Assembly: GCA_023055355.1 (NCBI GenBank)
Contig: JALJCS010000001.1
Coordinates: 66,753,381 to 66,817,380 of the forward strand
Reading direction: 5' to 3'
Length of the DNA stretch: 64,000 nucleotides
DNA from: Agelaius tricolor
Lineage: Eukaryota > Chordata > Aves > Passeriformes > Icteridae
Below are positions 36,416-48,848 of this stretch, in pieces. The notes beneath the pieces are model-generated. The model did no database searches, had not been told where the DNA came from, and saw nothing but the letters and a program-made list of their open reading frames with translations. The position numbers and the translations under genes are program-made. The first letter of the stretch is position 1. Every line of letters begins with the position of its first letter.

Positions 36416-39400
36416 CCTTAAATACTATAGCCTCCACATTAAGTATTTGTTTTGAGATGCTAAATTTCAAACACAGAGGGTTTAATTGAATAGGAGGACT
36501 TTGCACAATTTTAAAAAATCCATTCTTGTTGCTTTTGGGTCTCATTTTTCCCACTTTCTATTACCAGTTGGCCTGAACATTGTTGGCCCAGGTGCTGTTT
36601 CCTGATGCTCCTGAGTTGTTTCCTGCTTTCTTTTGTCTCTCCTATAGCAAGAATTTAATGTCGACTGAGTCTGCTCAGTGAATTAAGCAGCACACTGATT
36701 GTGGCTCCCTGAAATGTTTAAAAATGTCTGCCAGTGTAGACAGCCAAACTGTCATTAAGGTGCTCTCATGCAGGCATGAAGATCCTGCTCACACACAGCA
36801 ATTCATCTCAGTCTCCACAGTAGTAACAAATGTCATCTATATACAGAAGCTACTCACATATCTCTTTTGGCTGACATTATTGATGCTTGTCTTTCTGGAC
36901 ACATATATTGACTAATTGCAACTGCCAGTGTTTTAAGAGTCAGATCAAATAATAAAAGTTGATGGCGGCCAAGTGATACTCTGAACTCCCAGGGCCACTT
37001 TGAAATATGGGAAAATTATTTCCATTGGTTTGATAGAACAGTATATTATATTTATCATGGAGTCAATGTTTTAAAAATGTGCTCATTCTCTACATTTGCT
37101 CCTGCAAACATGCCATCATGAGAACCCTTTCCTGAAAAAAAGCCCTTCCCTGCATCATTCCTGACAAAGGGAGCTGGTGAAATGGAGGAAAGAAAAGCAA
37201 TTTTAATACAGCACCTGTAATCTGCTGTGAATTATTATCGTAGTTCAATTTTTCTTTAGGCTGCACTCACACACTGCATTTTACATTAACTTTTGATAAG
37301 TTTTCATCTATTACAGAAGTCATTCAAGTCAATAGCGTGACTACTTTGATTTCTTATTCTGCAATTTCAGTAACAGACCATGGTTTTAGAATTACAGAAT
37401 TGAATGTTTTGGATTCTAAAGGATCTTAAAGATCAACAAGTCCCAACATTCCCAACCCCCCACCATGGACAGGGGCACTTTGGGAAGTTTTCCCTGTTTA
37501 TTGTTCATAAGGCCTAAATGTGCCTCAGAAAGGCATTGTAACCATTACATTATGCAAACCATGTCTCTTGCTCTAAATGTCCAGGCAATACATTAATCTT
37601 GTTCAGCCTCATGGAACTGCTTTTCAAGAGCAGCTGTAAGTTCTTACCCCTTACCCACAGGCAGAATTAACTAGCACTCACCTGACCTGGTGTAGAAGAC
37701 ACTTTCATTCACCTGACATTTAATAACTTGTTATCTAACACCTTGCTTCTGTCCTCCTAGGCATCCTGTCTATCCTAAGCTTCCTCTCTTCCTAATGGCA
37801 TATGCATGTCATGTTCATATAGCCCTCATGTCTAATGGCTCTGCCAGGCCCATGCAGCAGCCTCATTCTTCTCCCCCTCTTCTCTGATATTTGCTTAGCC
37901 TGAACATGACTTCTGAGTCACTGTGCATGACCTTATTTTCAGCTCTTGCTGCAACACAGTGTACCTGGTGAGAAGATTGGCAAGGCGCTGTGTTGAGCAA
38001 CCCTTGTCTTTTCTGCGTCCCCCAGACTACAAAGAGTGCAAGGAAGTTGTTTGTCAGGTGGGCACAGAAATGGGTCCACTGTCACTGTGACTTGACTGTC
38101 CCTGTCTCCACATCACTTTTGATCCACAGGATGGAATTCTGTGAAAGGCAGGGTTTTGGTTTCTGCTTATCAATACAGATTTTTTGTTAGCAGAAAGAGA
38201 GGTGGTGCAATCTCACTCTCTCTCCAATTAATCTGTAGCAGTAGCTCATTAGTGTTACTTTTAAATTTTGGCATAGTGAACATGGAGAGACTTAATCCAC
38301 TCTTTAATCTTTGCTTTCTTTTCTCTGACCACCACACTCGCAGTCCTTGCATTGCTCTTCCAGAATGTTGAGTGGAGTAGAAATAGCAGGAGACATGGCT
38401 GAGGGGAAGAGGCACTGTGTCTACCCTCATCTTTTTCTGAGGCTCTTCTTAGTCCACTTTGGCTATATCACCAGGCAGCACTCCCCTTTCTATCCTGCAG
38501 TCCAGGGAGCACATACTTTATTCCCACTTGAACCTGTTTAAGTAGAGGGTCTCCATCTCCCTCTTCACAATGGATTTGTCTTTTCCTAAAGTGGACAGTC
38601 TTGATCCTGAGCTTATCACCCATGCATTGACACTGAGGAATTGCCACCAAAATTCAAATTTCATCTTTAGATTTGAGATTTCTGTCAGAAAGATACTGTC
38701 TTTCTGGAAAAATATTCCTTCCTCATCTCTCTGTTAAATGAAGTTATTAAAATCACAAGTACGTTTTATTTGCCTTGCTCTTTCATTAAGGCTCATGTAG
38801 GCTCTTCACAGCACCAAGGCTTCCTGCCAAGAGGAGGAAGTGCAGTCCAATTTTGTGCAAATAACTCTGGGCTTACTCTAACAACACCTTTGTTTTTCAA
38901 AAGTGCTCTCTAAGTTGGCAGATGCTATTTGGTTACCCTCCATCAAGCACCTGACTCAGGCTTGCAGCCTGGAAAATGTAACCTCATGTTAGGCTTTGTG
39001 GATTGCCTAAGAACCTGATATTCCTAAACTCCTTCTGCAACCATCTCATGAGATCTCATGGTGGTGGCATATAATTATTGCCATATAAAAAGGGAATACA
39101 AAATAAGAATTAAACACTGCCAAGGAGGCCATGCCTCTGAGACATGAAAGAGAAGCTAAGGAATGGCACAGTGTCTGTTCTCCCATGAAGATTACAGAGG
39201 ACACTTCCCTCCTATTCATCATGACATAACTTTCCTGTGGGGATTATAGCATTTGTTGACAAGGAAATGTAATAGTAGGAAATTATCTGATGCATTTTGA
39301 TATGTCTAAGTGATATCTAGCAGGTGGGAACATGAACAAAAGCCTCCATGTACAAAAACAGAGTCCCATGCTTGTCTTTTATTGACAGCACTTTATTTAT

Positions 39401-42294
39401 ATTCTTCAAGGAAAACAAGTAGAAATGCCAAATCTTGGCCAGGGTTGAGAGAGCCAAGTCATATGTCTGGACAAAGGGGGGACAGAATACTTAAGTAGTC
39501 AAAGAAGGAAGTAGGGGTAATGTGTTGGGGAAAGTTTCAAGAAAAATGAGAAGGAACAGGAACAGAGATCGTGAGACATACCAGGAAAGGAAGGTAGATA
39601 TACTATTCCATCCTGAAAAAGACAATGATGACCCTCAGTGAATTTAGGGAATGTGGAAGCTGACTGTTTCATCAATGTAAGATGTGAAATTACACCTACA
39701 TTCACATTTAAAGTTCTTTCATGAAGGACTGTATCAGGGCACCTCCCATATTCAGCACATCCACTACCAAGTGTGAATATTGGGCAGCAGTTAGGTTTTT
39801 ATGCCCTTCTCAGCAATCTTTTTTTGCTTTTAGACTCTGACTAAAGTTAGGTCAGGAAGCAGAACACACCAACAGGTGTTTCCAGGCCTGGAAATGGATG
39901 ACTATGGGACCCTGTTTCAGTTGCAACAGATTCAGTAGTGATGTCTACAGCATGCTTTGCATCTGAGCAGCATGTTTACTGTTCATGGCATTGAGCACTG
40001 ACATATCAGTGAAGCCCAGACGAGACGGGACCATCTTTTGTTAAACAGACACGTTGGCATACAATGACTTGCACCTTTCCCTGTTTAACTTCATAAGTGG
40101 CATTGTCACTCTACATTGTTTTGCCCCATAAAATGCAAATGACAAAATTCACTCTCATCCTAATCTGTCTGAACACAAAGAAGACATAAGGTTTGCTGAA
40201 AACAGTGTAACTCAGCTACATCCTCTTCTTGCTCAAAAAACAAGGAGGAATATTGAATGATTCAGGTGAATCTAGACAAGTAATCAATGACATCCTTATG
40301 ATAGGAAGAGTGCTTTATCCTTAACAGCCCTGAAATCCTGCTGCTACATACCTTGTTCAGCTTCTGTTTTCATAAAAACAGGATTTACCCCTGTTGCAGA
40401 CTATCACAAAGTGGTCTTTGGTATGTGCATTCAAGTAATAAATCTTGACACTGGCAGCTTCTGTACTACAACATAGCAAGCAGGTCCATTTTCAAGGCAG
40501 ATAATGTAGATTCTTTTTAATACTTCATATTAAGGCATAGTTGTAACCTGTTGCTACAGAATGAGTCATTTTTTTGCCCAGATTGGATCTTCATTTTATA
40601 TTAAAACTTCAGCATTGTAACCTTTCATTGAATCAGTCTTGAAGATGAGTTTGATTAGGCAAGCAAAATTTGAGCATGTGAAATAGCAGGCTTTTTCATA
40701 AGGAATGACGTTATTGACCATGCATGATATAGTGGTATGATGGCAATCCACCTCCCTCCAGACTCACAGTAATAGAGAAAGCTCTTTCCACTGCAGTAGG
40801 TGGGTGTCAGCTGAAAGCAATCTGTCACTAGGTTTCCAGCAAAGAACTTTCCAGTACTCAGTAGTGTTGGTGAGCAACACAAAACCCCCATGGGAGAAGC
40901 TGGCATCAAGCCTGAGCTATACCTGGTATTGGGGAAAACACCTCTACCTTCAGAGATACAGGAATGGCAAGAATCCCTTGTGAAAGATGGTTTGTTTGCT
41001 CCTGCCTCAAAATTCCCGTTAATGTTCCCACAATATTCAAGATCTCAGGTATTCCCTCACATCAAGTGACCACAGTTAAATACTGTCTGTAAATTTGGGA
41101 CTGTTATACATTTTCACACTTAGACAAAAGGTTCCACCCTGAATCACACCATAGGACTTACACTTCTGGTCATCAGGCTAGCTCTGCCTTTTTTAAAATT
41201 TTGACCAAACCTGGAAATGTTTTCCCCAAATTAACAAGGAAAGGGCAACAAAATTGTACAAACATGCCAGGCTTTGCAAACACATGAATTGTTCTTGTCT
41301 AAGAGCAAACTGAGTTGGGATGTATCCAGTGTAGAACTCCTATAAATACAATTATATAGGTTGAAACTACATAACTAGAGATTTTAACCCCAGTCCTCCA
41401 GAGGGATTAGCTTTCTCTCTGGAGACTCTGACTGTATGTCCTGGTGTCACATCACAATTTATTCACCCTGTTCATCGTGTTTTAAACACATAAAATTCTA
41501 AGCATATCTTCCCTCAAGTATGCGCACAAACCAAACCACAATTTGTCTGGCACTGCTCACATAAGGAGAGGCATCTCTTTGTGCTTCCAGTGTGCACCCA
41601 ATATACTATGGGTGTGTGTTTCACTGTGAAAGTGAAACTAGATAGAATGCCTTTTAAAGAATAAAGTGAGGTGACATCACTCCATTTGCTTACTTGAATT
41701 AGAAGATTACTCACTGCATCTTCAAGTCTCAGCTGACCCGATTTGGATTTTAACCAACAAGTAAACAAGCCCTATTAACAACACTATTCAACACTACTTC
41801 TAGCAAGATGCCAATAGGTTTATAGTTAAACAGTATTTCAGACCATCAGCACCCAGTCACTAATTTAAAAACTGACCTTTTGAATTTACCACGTGGATGA
41901 GCCTGCGAAGTCAAAGGACAAGGAAAAATCTTATAAAAAAGAAGAAAGACAGCTGCCAAGGGTGCAATTGGATCAACTTCAGAGTAAGTCTGTAGAACAG
42001 AGTGGCATTTGCAAAGGCACTGAAGAGCCCTCATGGCATCAGGCTGGTGGTGGTGACAGAGCCATCTGTCCTGTCTTTTTTGCCCTTTCCTGTCTGCCAT
42101 TAATTTTCCACAAAGGCTCCAAGCGACAGTCCCCTCATAGTGACCATACTTGGAAACAAGGTGTATGACAGGCAGGGGGAGAATGGCAATAATCTCTAAT
42201 AGCCCCCGTGTTACGGCTCAGGAAAAAATAGCTGAGAGTTTGCAAAGTAGCAAAGAAGAAGGGAAAGCCGAGAAGATCTGCTGACAGGAGGATT
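36416..42294. other. Intergenic DNA around the small CR1 tail, no gene seen
   Basis: Apart from the CR1 tail at 37388-37482 I see only short chance frames and AT-rich unique sequence. No splice-bounded coding block with family resemblance was found on either strand. Confidence 0.5.
37388..37482 (-). mobile_element. CR1 LINE 3' tail fragment
   Basis: About 95 bp resembles the reverse complement of a CR1 3' end: AGAATTACAGAATTG, then a diverged AGGATCTTAAAGATCAACAA and CCACCATGGACAGGGGCAC. It is strongly 5' truncated and carries no coding part. Confidence 0.7.
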
Positions 42295-42362
42295 GGGCAG
42301 GCACGCACCCCCTCGTTACACGCGACGCAGGAGCGGAGGCGTGCGCGCTGCCCGCAGTAAAC
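42295..42362. promoter_or_regulatory. Isolated CpG cluster in CpG-poor intergenic DNA
   Basis: Sixty bases at 42301-42360 carry 10 CpG dinucleotides (for example ACACGCGACGCAG and GCGTGCGCGCTG), while CpG is rare for kilobases on either side. No gene with recognisable protein similarity overlaps it. It could be a small unmethylated islet marking a distal promoter or enhancer. That role is inferred from composition only. Confidence 0.4.
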
Positions 42363-45300
42363 AGGGGAGGATTTCTGGAGCAGCTGCCCTGTGTAAGAGG
42401 AGAGGTGCCTGTTGCTGTCCTGCAAAGTTACACTTTTATAGTAGTATGCATCTCATGCTTCTGAAACACTCTCATTTCTGGCACTAATTGTGCCAGGCTT
42501 TCAAACAGCAAACTGTTTCTTGGGGTTGAAGCCTGTGTTTAAAGATAAGACATTTTGCTGAGCTGGCTCTGTAAAACATAAGACTACATGTCATACTTTG
42601 GCTTTTAAAATGAATAACCATCAATCTGGTCTCTACCAAAATATGTGACGAGATTAATATTGTTTGGTTTTTGTTCATATTGGTGCTGGGTTTTTTTACC
42701 CCTTGACTAATTGTGTGTGACTTATCCATGGAGCGGATGACAACTGGGTGTTTAACAAGACTGTGACTATACCCAAGGATGGGTACTACCCCAGCCCTTA
42801 TTCCTATTCCAAGTTACTGTTCTCAGGACCCTGTAGGATAAGTGACTTCACACGATGAGCTCACTTTTTATTTTACATTATTTCTGTTATTTGCAATTTG
42901 GCAGAACACAGTGACCTGCCACCAAGTGATTTGTGTAGATATTCCTGACAACAAATCAGGCCTAGTGCTTCTTGGAATCATTGACTTAAGTTCTTGTTTT
43001 CTTCCTTTCTATCAAGAAAAGGAGGGAGATTTCTAAGTTCTATTATCCTGGCAATGGTTGCTTTTCTTACAGAACAGGAATCTTTGAGTCTTCTTTCATT
43101 TCAACTTCTCAGATAGTCTCTGCTTAATAAAATAGGACATTATCTCCCTCCTATACCCATGGTTAAACAAAGAGGTCCAAACAGCTTATTTGTTCAGCAG
43201 ATTATTAAATGTATTTTTTGAAGCCCTGGGCAATTTCTTTTGGCTTCTAGTTAGAGTTGGAGGTGCAAAGTTTCTGTAAGTTTTGAAGCCCCAGGAAGAA
43301 GCATTCCTCTACAAGGTTTTTCTTGAAGCTATTTATTTTTTAATAACTGAAGTTTGAAATACCACAAGTAGGTGGGCTACCTACTTGTTACTAAAAGAAA
43401 ATTTTCCTAATTTTGAGAATGTCAGTTATACTGTTTGGTTAAAAGAACAAATTAAGTTTAGTTAAAAGAACAAGTGTATGTTTCTACTGGAAGTAGTGGA
43501 AATACAAGTGCTTTATCCTGGCTGGTTTAAGAATACAAGAGATTAAAATTTTGCAAGAATAGCAATCTCTTTTATGTGCTTGTCTAACTACATCACTCCT
43601 TCCTAAGAACTTTGGGTTTGTATATGTGTTCTTCGGGTTTAAATAATGAAAATTGATCTAATAGCTAATACTCAGCTTTATTTCATGAACTTGTATGTGG
43701 GGATGTTTTTGTATTGCTAACACATAAGACTAAGCCATTTGTCCTAAGGAATAGAAGAATTTTAATAACTCAAAGCTGCAAGTTTTTCAGTGGAGTAACA
43801 TCATGTGGAAGGCTTAATTTTATAGATAGATTATCGATTACTTAAAGTTCAACAGCTACATCCTTAAAGAAAAAGACACTGGAGGTTCTCTTACTGTTTC
43901 TTCCAAGAGAAATTGCCTTTTCTATATGAAAAATGTTTCCTTCAAATTTTTTTCAAATCTTTCCAATTTCTTTTGGCAGACATTCACAGAAAAAAAAAAA
44001 AAAAAGTAAAGGTGAAAAAAATAGCTTTTTTTTTCCCTTGTAGTTTCCAAGTTTTCTCCCAGAACCTCAGATATTTCAGCAGCCTAAAAGGGCCCAACTG
44101 TTGTGCCATACCTCTGTGAAGTTGTTGGCAGAGAGGATGTCACTGGATAGAACATGTGGTAGCTGTAAGAGAAGGGAAAAAACAATGGTGTAGCCTTGCC
44201 TCTTCCCCTTCACTCATCTGAAAGCTGCTGTAGAAATACTCCTGTACCCTGAAGATACTGCGACTGTGCTTGGCTAATGTTCAGGATTCACTCAGGTGAG
44301 AGTTTTTCTGCATGATCTTTATGTTTGTGAACCTGCTCAAAGTTTAGATCTGAATTCAAACTTTGGGAGTGTTGAGATGTGTTGTTTTCTTCACAGCTGA
44401 TATCTGGGGATGCCAAGGGCTGGATAGCTTTGTAAGTAGCCTCCAATGGAAATAATTAAATTGCAGAAGGCAGCTCTGTCTGTGCTAAGGTAGACTGTGC
44501 TTTGAACCTTCTTCTAACGTTTTAACAGACATGTGAGAAAAGTTCAGGGTAAAATCAGGTCCAAGTAGAATCAGCTGGCTGCTGATTCTAAGCCAGAGTT
44601 GTTGGTGCTACAGCAAAAAAGATGTCTGGATGCACAGAACTGTGCAGAAAGATGGAGGTGGGGTTTGGGTTTATGGTCATATGGACAAGCATAGGCATGT
44701 TGCTCCTCATGTTCTGGACTGTGTGTTGCCATCAGCTGGAGTGAATAACCTTTGCTTCTGAAAGGATTTTTGATGTTCTAGAGAGTCCAAATTGTTTTGA
44801 GTCACCAAAGATGGAATCTGAATATTCAAAGGAAATCTCTAAAGGAGGATCTCTGGAGAGCATAATACTTGGATTTACTCTTCACCAGGACAGCCCACTG
44901 AAATCAAAGACATGGAGAGTTCACAGAGTTCCAGTGGCAGAACTCTTCAGATGACTTTTGCCAAACTGAGAATTTGGGACAGTTTTGATCCAAAGAACAT
45001 TTGCAAAATTAATTCCTTAAACATTTTCACTCAGATAGATGTGTGTGAGGGAGCCCTGTTGCTTGATTGTAATTTCTAGGGCTCTATTTCTTTTGGTAGA
45101 ATTAGAGAAGCAGATTAGACTAAGGATGGTGGAAGTGCACAGTGAGAAGGTGAAGTTGCATTTGCAATGAATGAATGTAAAACTTTGGTCAAGGCTATCC
45201 ATGTTCACTTCCTGAGCTGGCCAATCAGTTGGAGGCAGCTTGAAGCACCTCCATGGTTTGAGACACTAAGAAATTATGGTGTATGGTGTGCATAACACAT

Positions 45301-48300
45301 GGAGGACCATAGTCCAGGAACTCTCATGTGCAAATGAGCTGAAAAGAGATTTAGACAACCCAGGTGGATACAGTAGCACAAATAGAAGCTGATGGACACA
45401 TTTCTTCATGGTTATGTAATGGAATTGGTAGCCACCTATAATTGCCCAGCTGGACTACTTAAATGAACTGAATAACTAAGTGAATCGATATCATGTTACA
45501 AACTTTTTTCATCTGGACTTTTTTTTTTCATTACACCCCTGTAATGTTATTGTGGCCAATTTTAGCTGTCATTTTTCCCTTGAAGGTATTTACCAACATG
45601 GTGCCCTCAGCCTCTTGTAGTACAGGAAGTTAGGGCTGCAGGATATCTGTCCAGGCTGAATGCTTTCCTGCCAGTGATATCAAATTATAAGTAGCTGCAC
45701 TAATCTGCTTATCATCAGAAATAGCCAAAGAAAAATGCACAAATGTAAACATAAAAGGCAACTCTCATAATTTTCATACTTGTAATACTTCATCATAAAT
45801 CAGTGTAAATATCAGAGGGCTTGTTCTTTTTGACATGACCTGGAAGCTAGTTTTGCCTGTTGACACCTTATCTTCTCACAAGATACTGTATATTAGTAAA
45901 GTTAATTGACTAATCATTTTCATCACTGGAAGTGTAAGTAAATAATTCCATCTATTTCTACCTAGGCTTCTGTTTACGGTCCGAGGGTGCCAAGCATTCA
46001 GACTAAATGAAAATATACCCTCTGGTAACCATGCACGGCATCCCCCATAACAAGCTGCAGAAACTCTCTGAAGCATTGCTGTTATGTTGTGGGGAATCCT
46101 GAGAATCTTAGGCTTAACTCACCATGCTGGCCAGCCTCCTGCAGGGGCGGCCAGGCAGAGGCTGGGACAGCAGGGGGATGAATCCAGGCAGACCTGTGCT
46201 AGACCACCACCATCTGTCATTTTTAGGGAAAGGAGGCAGGTCTGACAGTAGTTAGTTATTGGTGGCTGGGAATGTGCATGAGATGATGTGGGAACCTGTG
46301 CTTCAGCTAGAGGAGAGGAGCTGGAGGGTTATCTAATAGCTGGTGCTTTTCATTTTTTGAGTGTCCCTGCATAATCAGCCACAACCATTTTGTATCTTTC
46401 TGATAAAAGAAACCACTTTCCCTTCTTCCCCAGAGGTGGCGAAAGGAAATTTTCTGCTGCTTCTTCCTTCCATATCTTTGCCATCTAGTGAATTAAATAA
46501 AAATTGACTGTGAGTTAGCCCTTGCAGTACTTATGCATTTGCTGATAAGACTTCAGTGGGGATGAAAGTTGGCAGTCCTGAACTTTTGCTTTAATTTGTG
46601 ATGAAGATTTTCTAGGTGATGTAGGGACTAGCTCCCCATCTGTCTAACAGGAACACAGGACCAGTTTTTTCCTTTGCAACTGTACCTCAGAATTTATTAG
46701 AGAATGCTTAATATTTCCAGAATGCCCATATAGTGTACTGTGTTCTGTTTCTCTCCTTGTGTAAAATTTAACTTTCTCTAGAGAAGTGTCTCAGATTTTC
46801 TCTGGACATTGTGCATCTAAAAATTACAGCCGGAACACTGTCACACTACCATGCTTGCTTGTTTGTATAACTCGCTACAGAAACTTTTCCCTTTGCTTCT
46901 CTCCCTCCTGCTTAGAGGAGAGTGGGGTTCTGGGCTGGCCTGTGTGTTTTCCTGCTTAATTTTGTCCTGGCTCTTTCTGATGTGACCTCTGCCATCAAGG
47001 ATATCTCTTATGCTGGGGATTTTTGCCATGCACAACCACCTGGGCTGAGACCACCAACTCATTTTCCCTGCTGGGCTGCAGTCCAGAGAGGCAACAAGTG
47101 CTCACTGCTGCCAAGGCTGACCTCACTTACACCTGGGATTTACAGGTGAAAGGCTTCCAGGGAAATGCTGAGACCAGGATGGTTTATTTCCTACTAGAAT
47201 GTGCCAACCTGGTTGCCCTCAGCAGCTTTGGCCTCAACCAAACTGAATTCTATCTTTTCATTAGGTCACAAGAGGTGATGACAGCTAATTACTTCTGCAC
47301 AAAAACAACAGGTATTTTAAGTTTAAAAAGCTGAATGGCAGTCGAGAAAAGGACCTAACCTATGTTTAAGTAATGCTATATACACCTGCATTTAAGGAAG
47401 GGCTCTTGAATAGGCAGGGACCTGAACACTTGGTTAAATGCTTCTAGTAGTGAAGACTGTAGTGCACAGAGCCAGGGAATGTGCAACTTTGTGCCCTTAT
47501 TTAAATGGTGCAATGTATTTCACCAAATAAAAAAGCCACTTATACTTTAATTTAAAGAAATAATAAGTACTTCCATATATGTCATTTCACATCTATAGCT
47601 GTTCCTATTTCCAAAAAACTGTCATATTAATTCCCCAGATGAACTTTTTTTAACATCTTTTATCTTATGGATGGTACTAATTTGTGAGACCTTCACCACT
47701 GGTCTTCTCATTGTAACATGCAAAAAACCTTTTATGTGGCTATGTCAAAACACAGACTTGTATGCAAGTCATATTTGTTTCAGATCAAGTTGTCCTCTGA
47801 GGAGCAGTGTGGCATAAAAGGTACAGGGGATGGAGTTAAATGGAACACTTAAAAGGAACTAATCTAGCAACTGGAACTGATGGGAACAGACAGGGTTGTG
47901 AAATGTGAGCCAACAAGAGTAGGCTCTGTCCTCTGAGAGGTATCCATTCCACTTCATCCTTCCAAGCCTTACTTCCCAGAGACGTATGCTGCTTTTTTTT
48001 TTCAATCAATACACGTGTTTATGAGAAAGAGCAATACCACAGTGATTTCTTTTTAAAGGAATTGTTTTCTTGAAATACCAGAAATCTTTCCAAATAGAGT
48101 TTCTAACACTTTAGGCTGCTAAATTTCTGAGGCGGCATGCTGTTTCTTTTGCTACCCAAGGTAGTGAATGGATCTCTGACCTTGATTTGATTCCCACAGA
48201 AAGCAAAACAACTTTTGATTATGTTTCCTCAATGAAAAGAATTTTAATAATAGATAATAATACAGTTGGCAACAGTTTACGTAACCCTTAGGGACATAGG

Positions 48301-48465
48301 AGATGTTAAAGACTAACAGCACCTTGAGCAAACCTTTCTGTAAAAGAACAGCACAGATTAATGCAGTTAATGAAAGAGAGAATATTTTAATGAAGGAAAA
48401 TATCTGCAGATGAGCATGCACTGCAGGTTTCTAATTCTGAATACCTGAACTAATTCTGTATTGAA

Positions 48466-48531
48466 CATTGAACACTGTACCATTCGAACACTCTACCATA
48501 TGAACACTTCGAACATCTGAGCACTTTATGC
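48466..48531. repeat. Small imperfect minisatellite, GAACACTNTACCAT-like units
   Basis: Three to four imperfect units of about 16-17 bp (GAACACTGTACCATTC, GAACACTCTACCATAT, GAACACTTCGAACATC) sit in tandem. Nothing suggests function. Confidence 0.55.
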
Positions 48532-48815
48532 ATTGGGGATATCAGGTAGAAACACTTCTGTACGTTCTTCCTGGTCAAAATTCAAATTTTGAGATTGGTG
48601 TAATCAGCCACCTCTAATAATTGGAAATTAGCTTTATTACTTTGTTAGTACCAGTGTATCTTTTTTGTCAAGCTCAGCTGACAACTGCAACAGTGCCAGC
48701 CTAATTCAGGTTACTGAGCACCATGCAGCTCCAGACACAGAGGACCCTGAATGCGCTGAAAGGGAAAAAGTAGCCTCAGAAAGCAGACAGGACAAAGGAA
48801 TCCCCTGGGCTGGCA

Positions 48816-48848
48816 AAAAAAAAAAAAAAACAAAAAAACAAAAAAACA
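48816..48848. repeat. A-rich simple repeat
   Basis: A run of 16 or so A residues is followed by CAAAAAAAC units. Similar shorter A runs occur at 2166-2179, 43990-44005 and 59285-59296. I could not identify a processed pseudogene upstream of any of them. Confidence 0.8.

Noticed and set aside
48665..48848. Processed pseudogene ending in a poly(A) tail
   Set aside because: The sequence before the A run matches no gene I recognise, and no flanking target duplication was seen.
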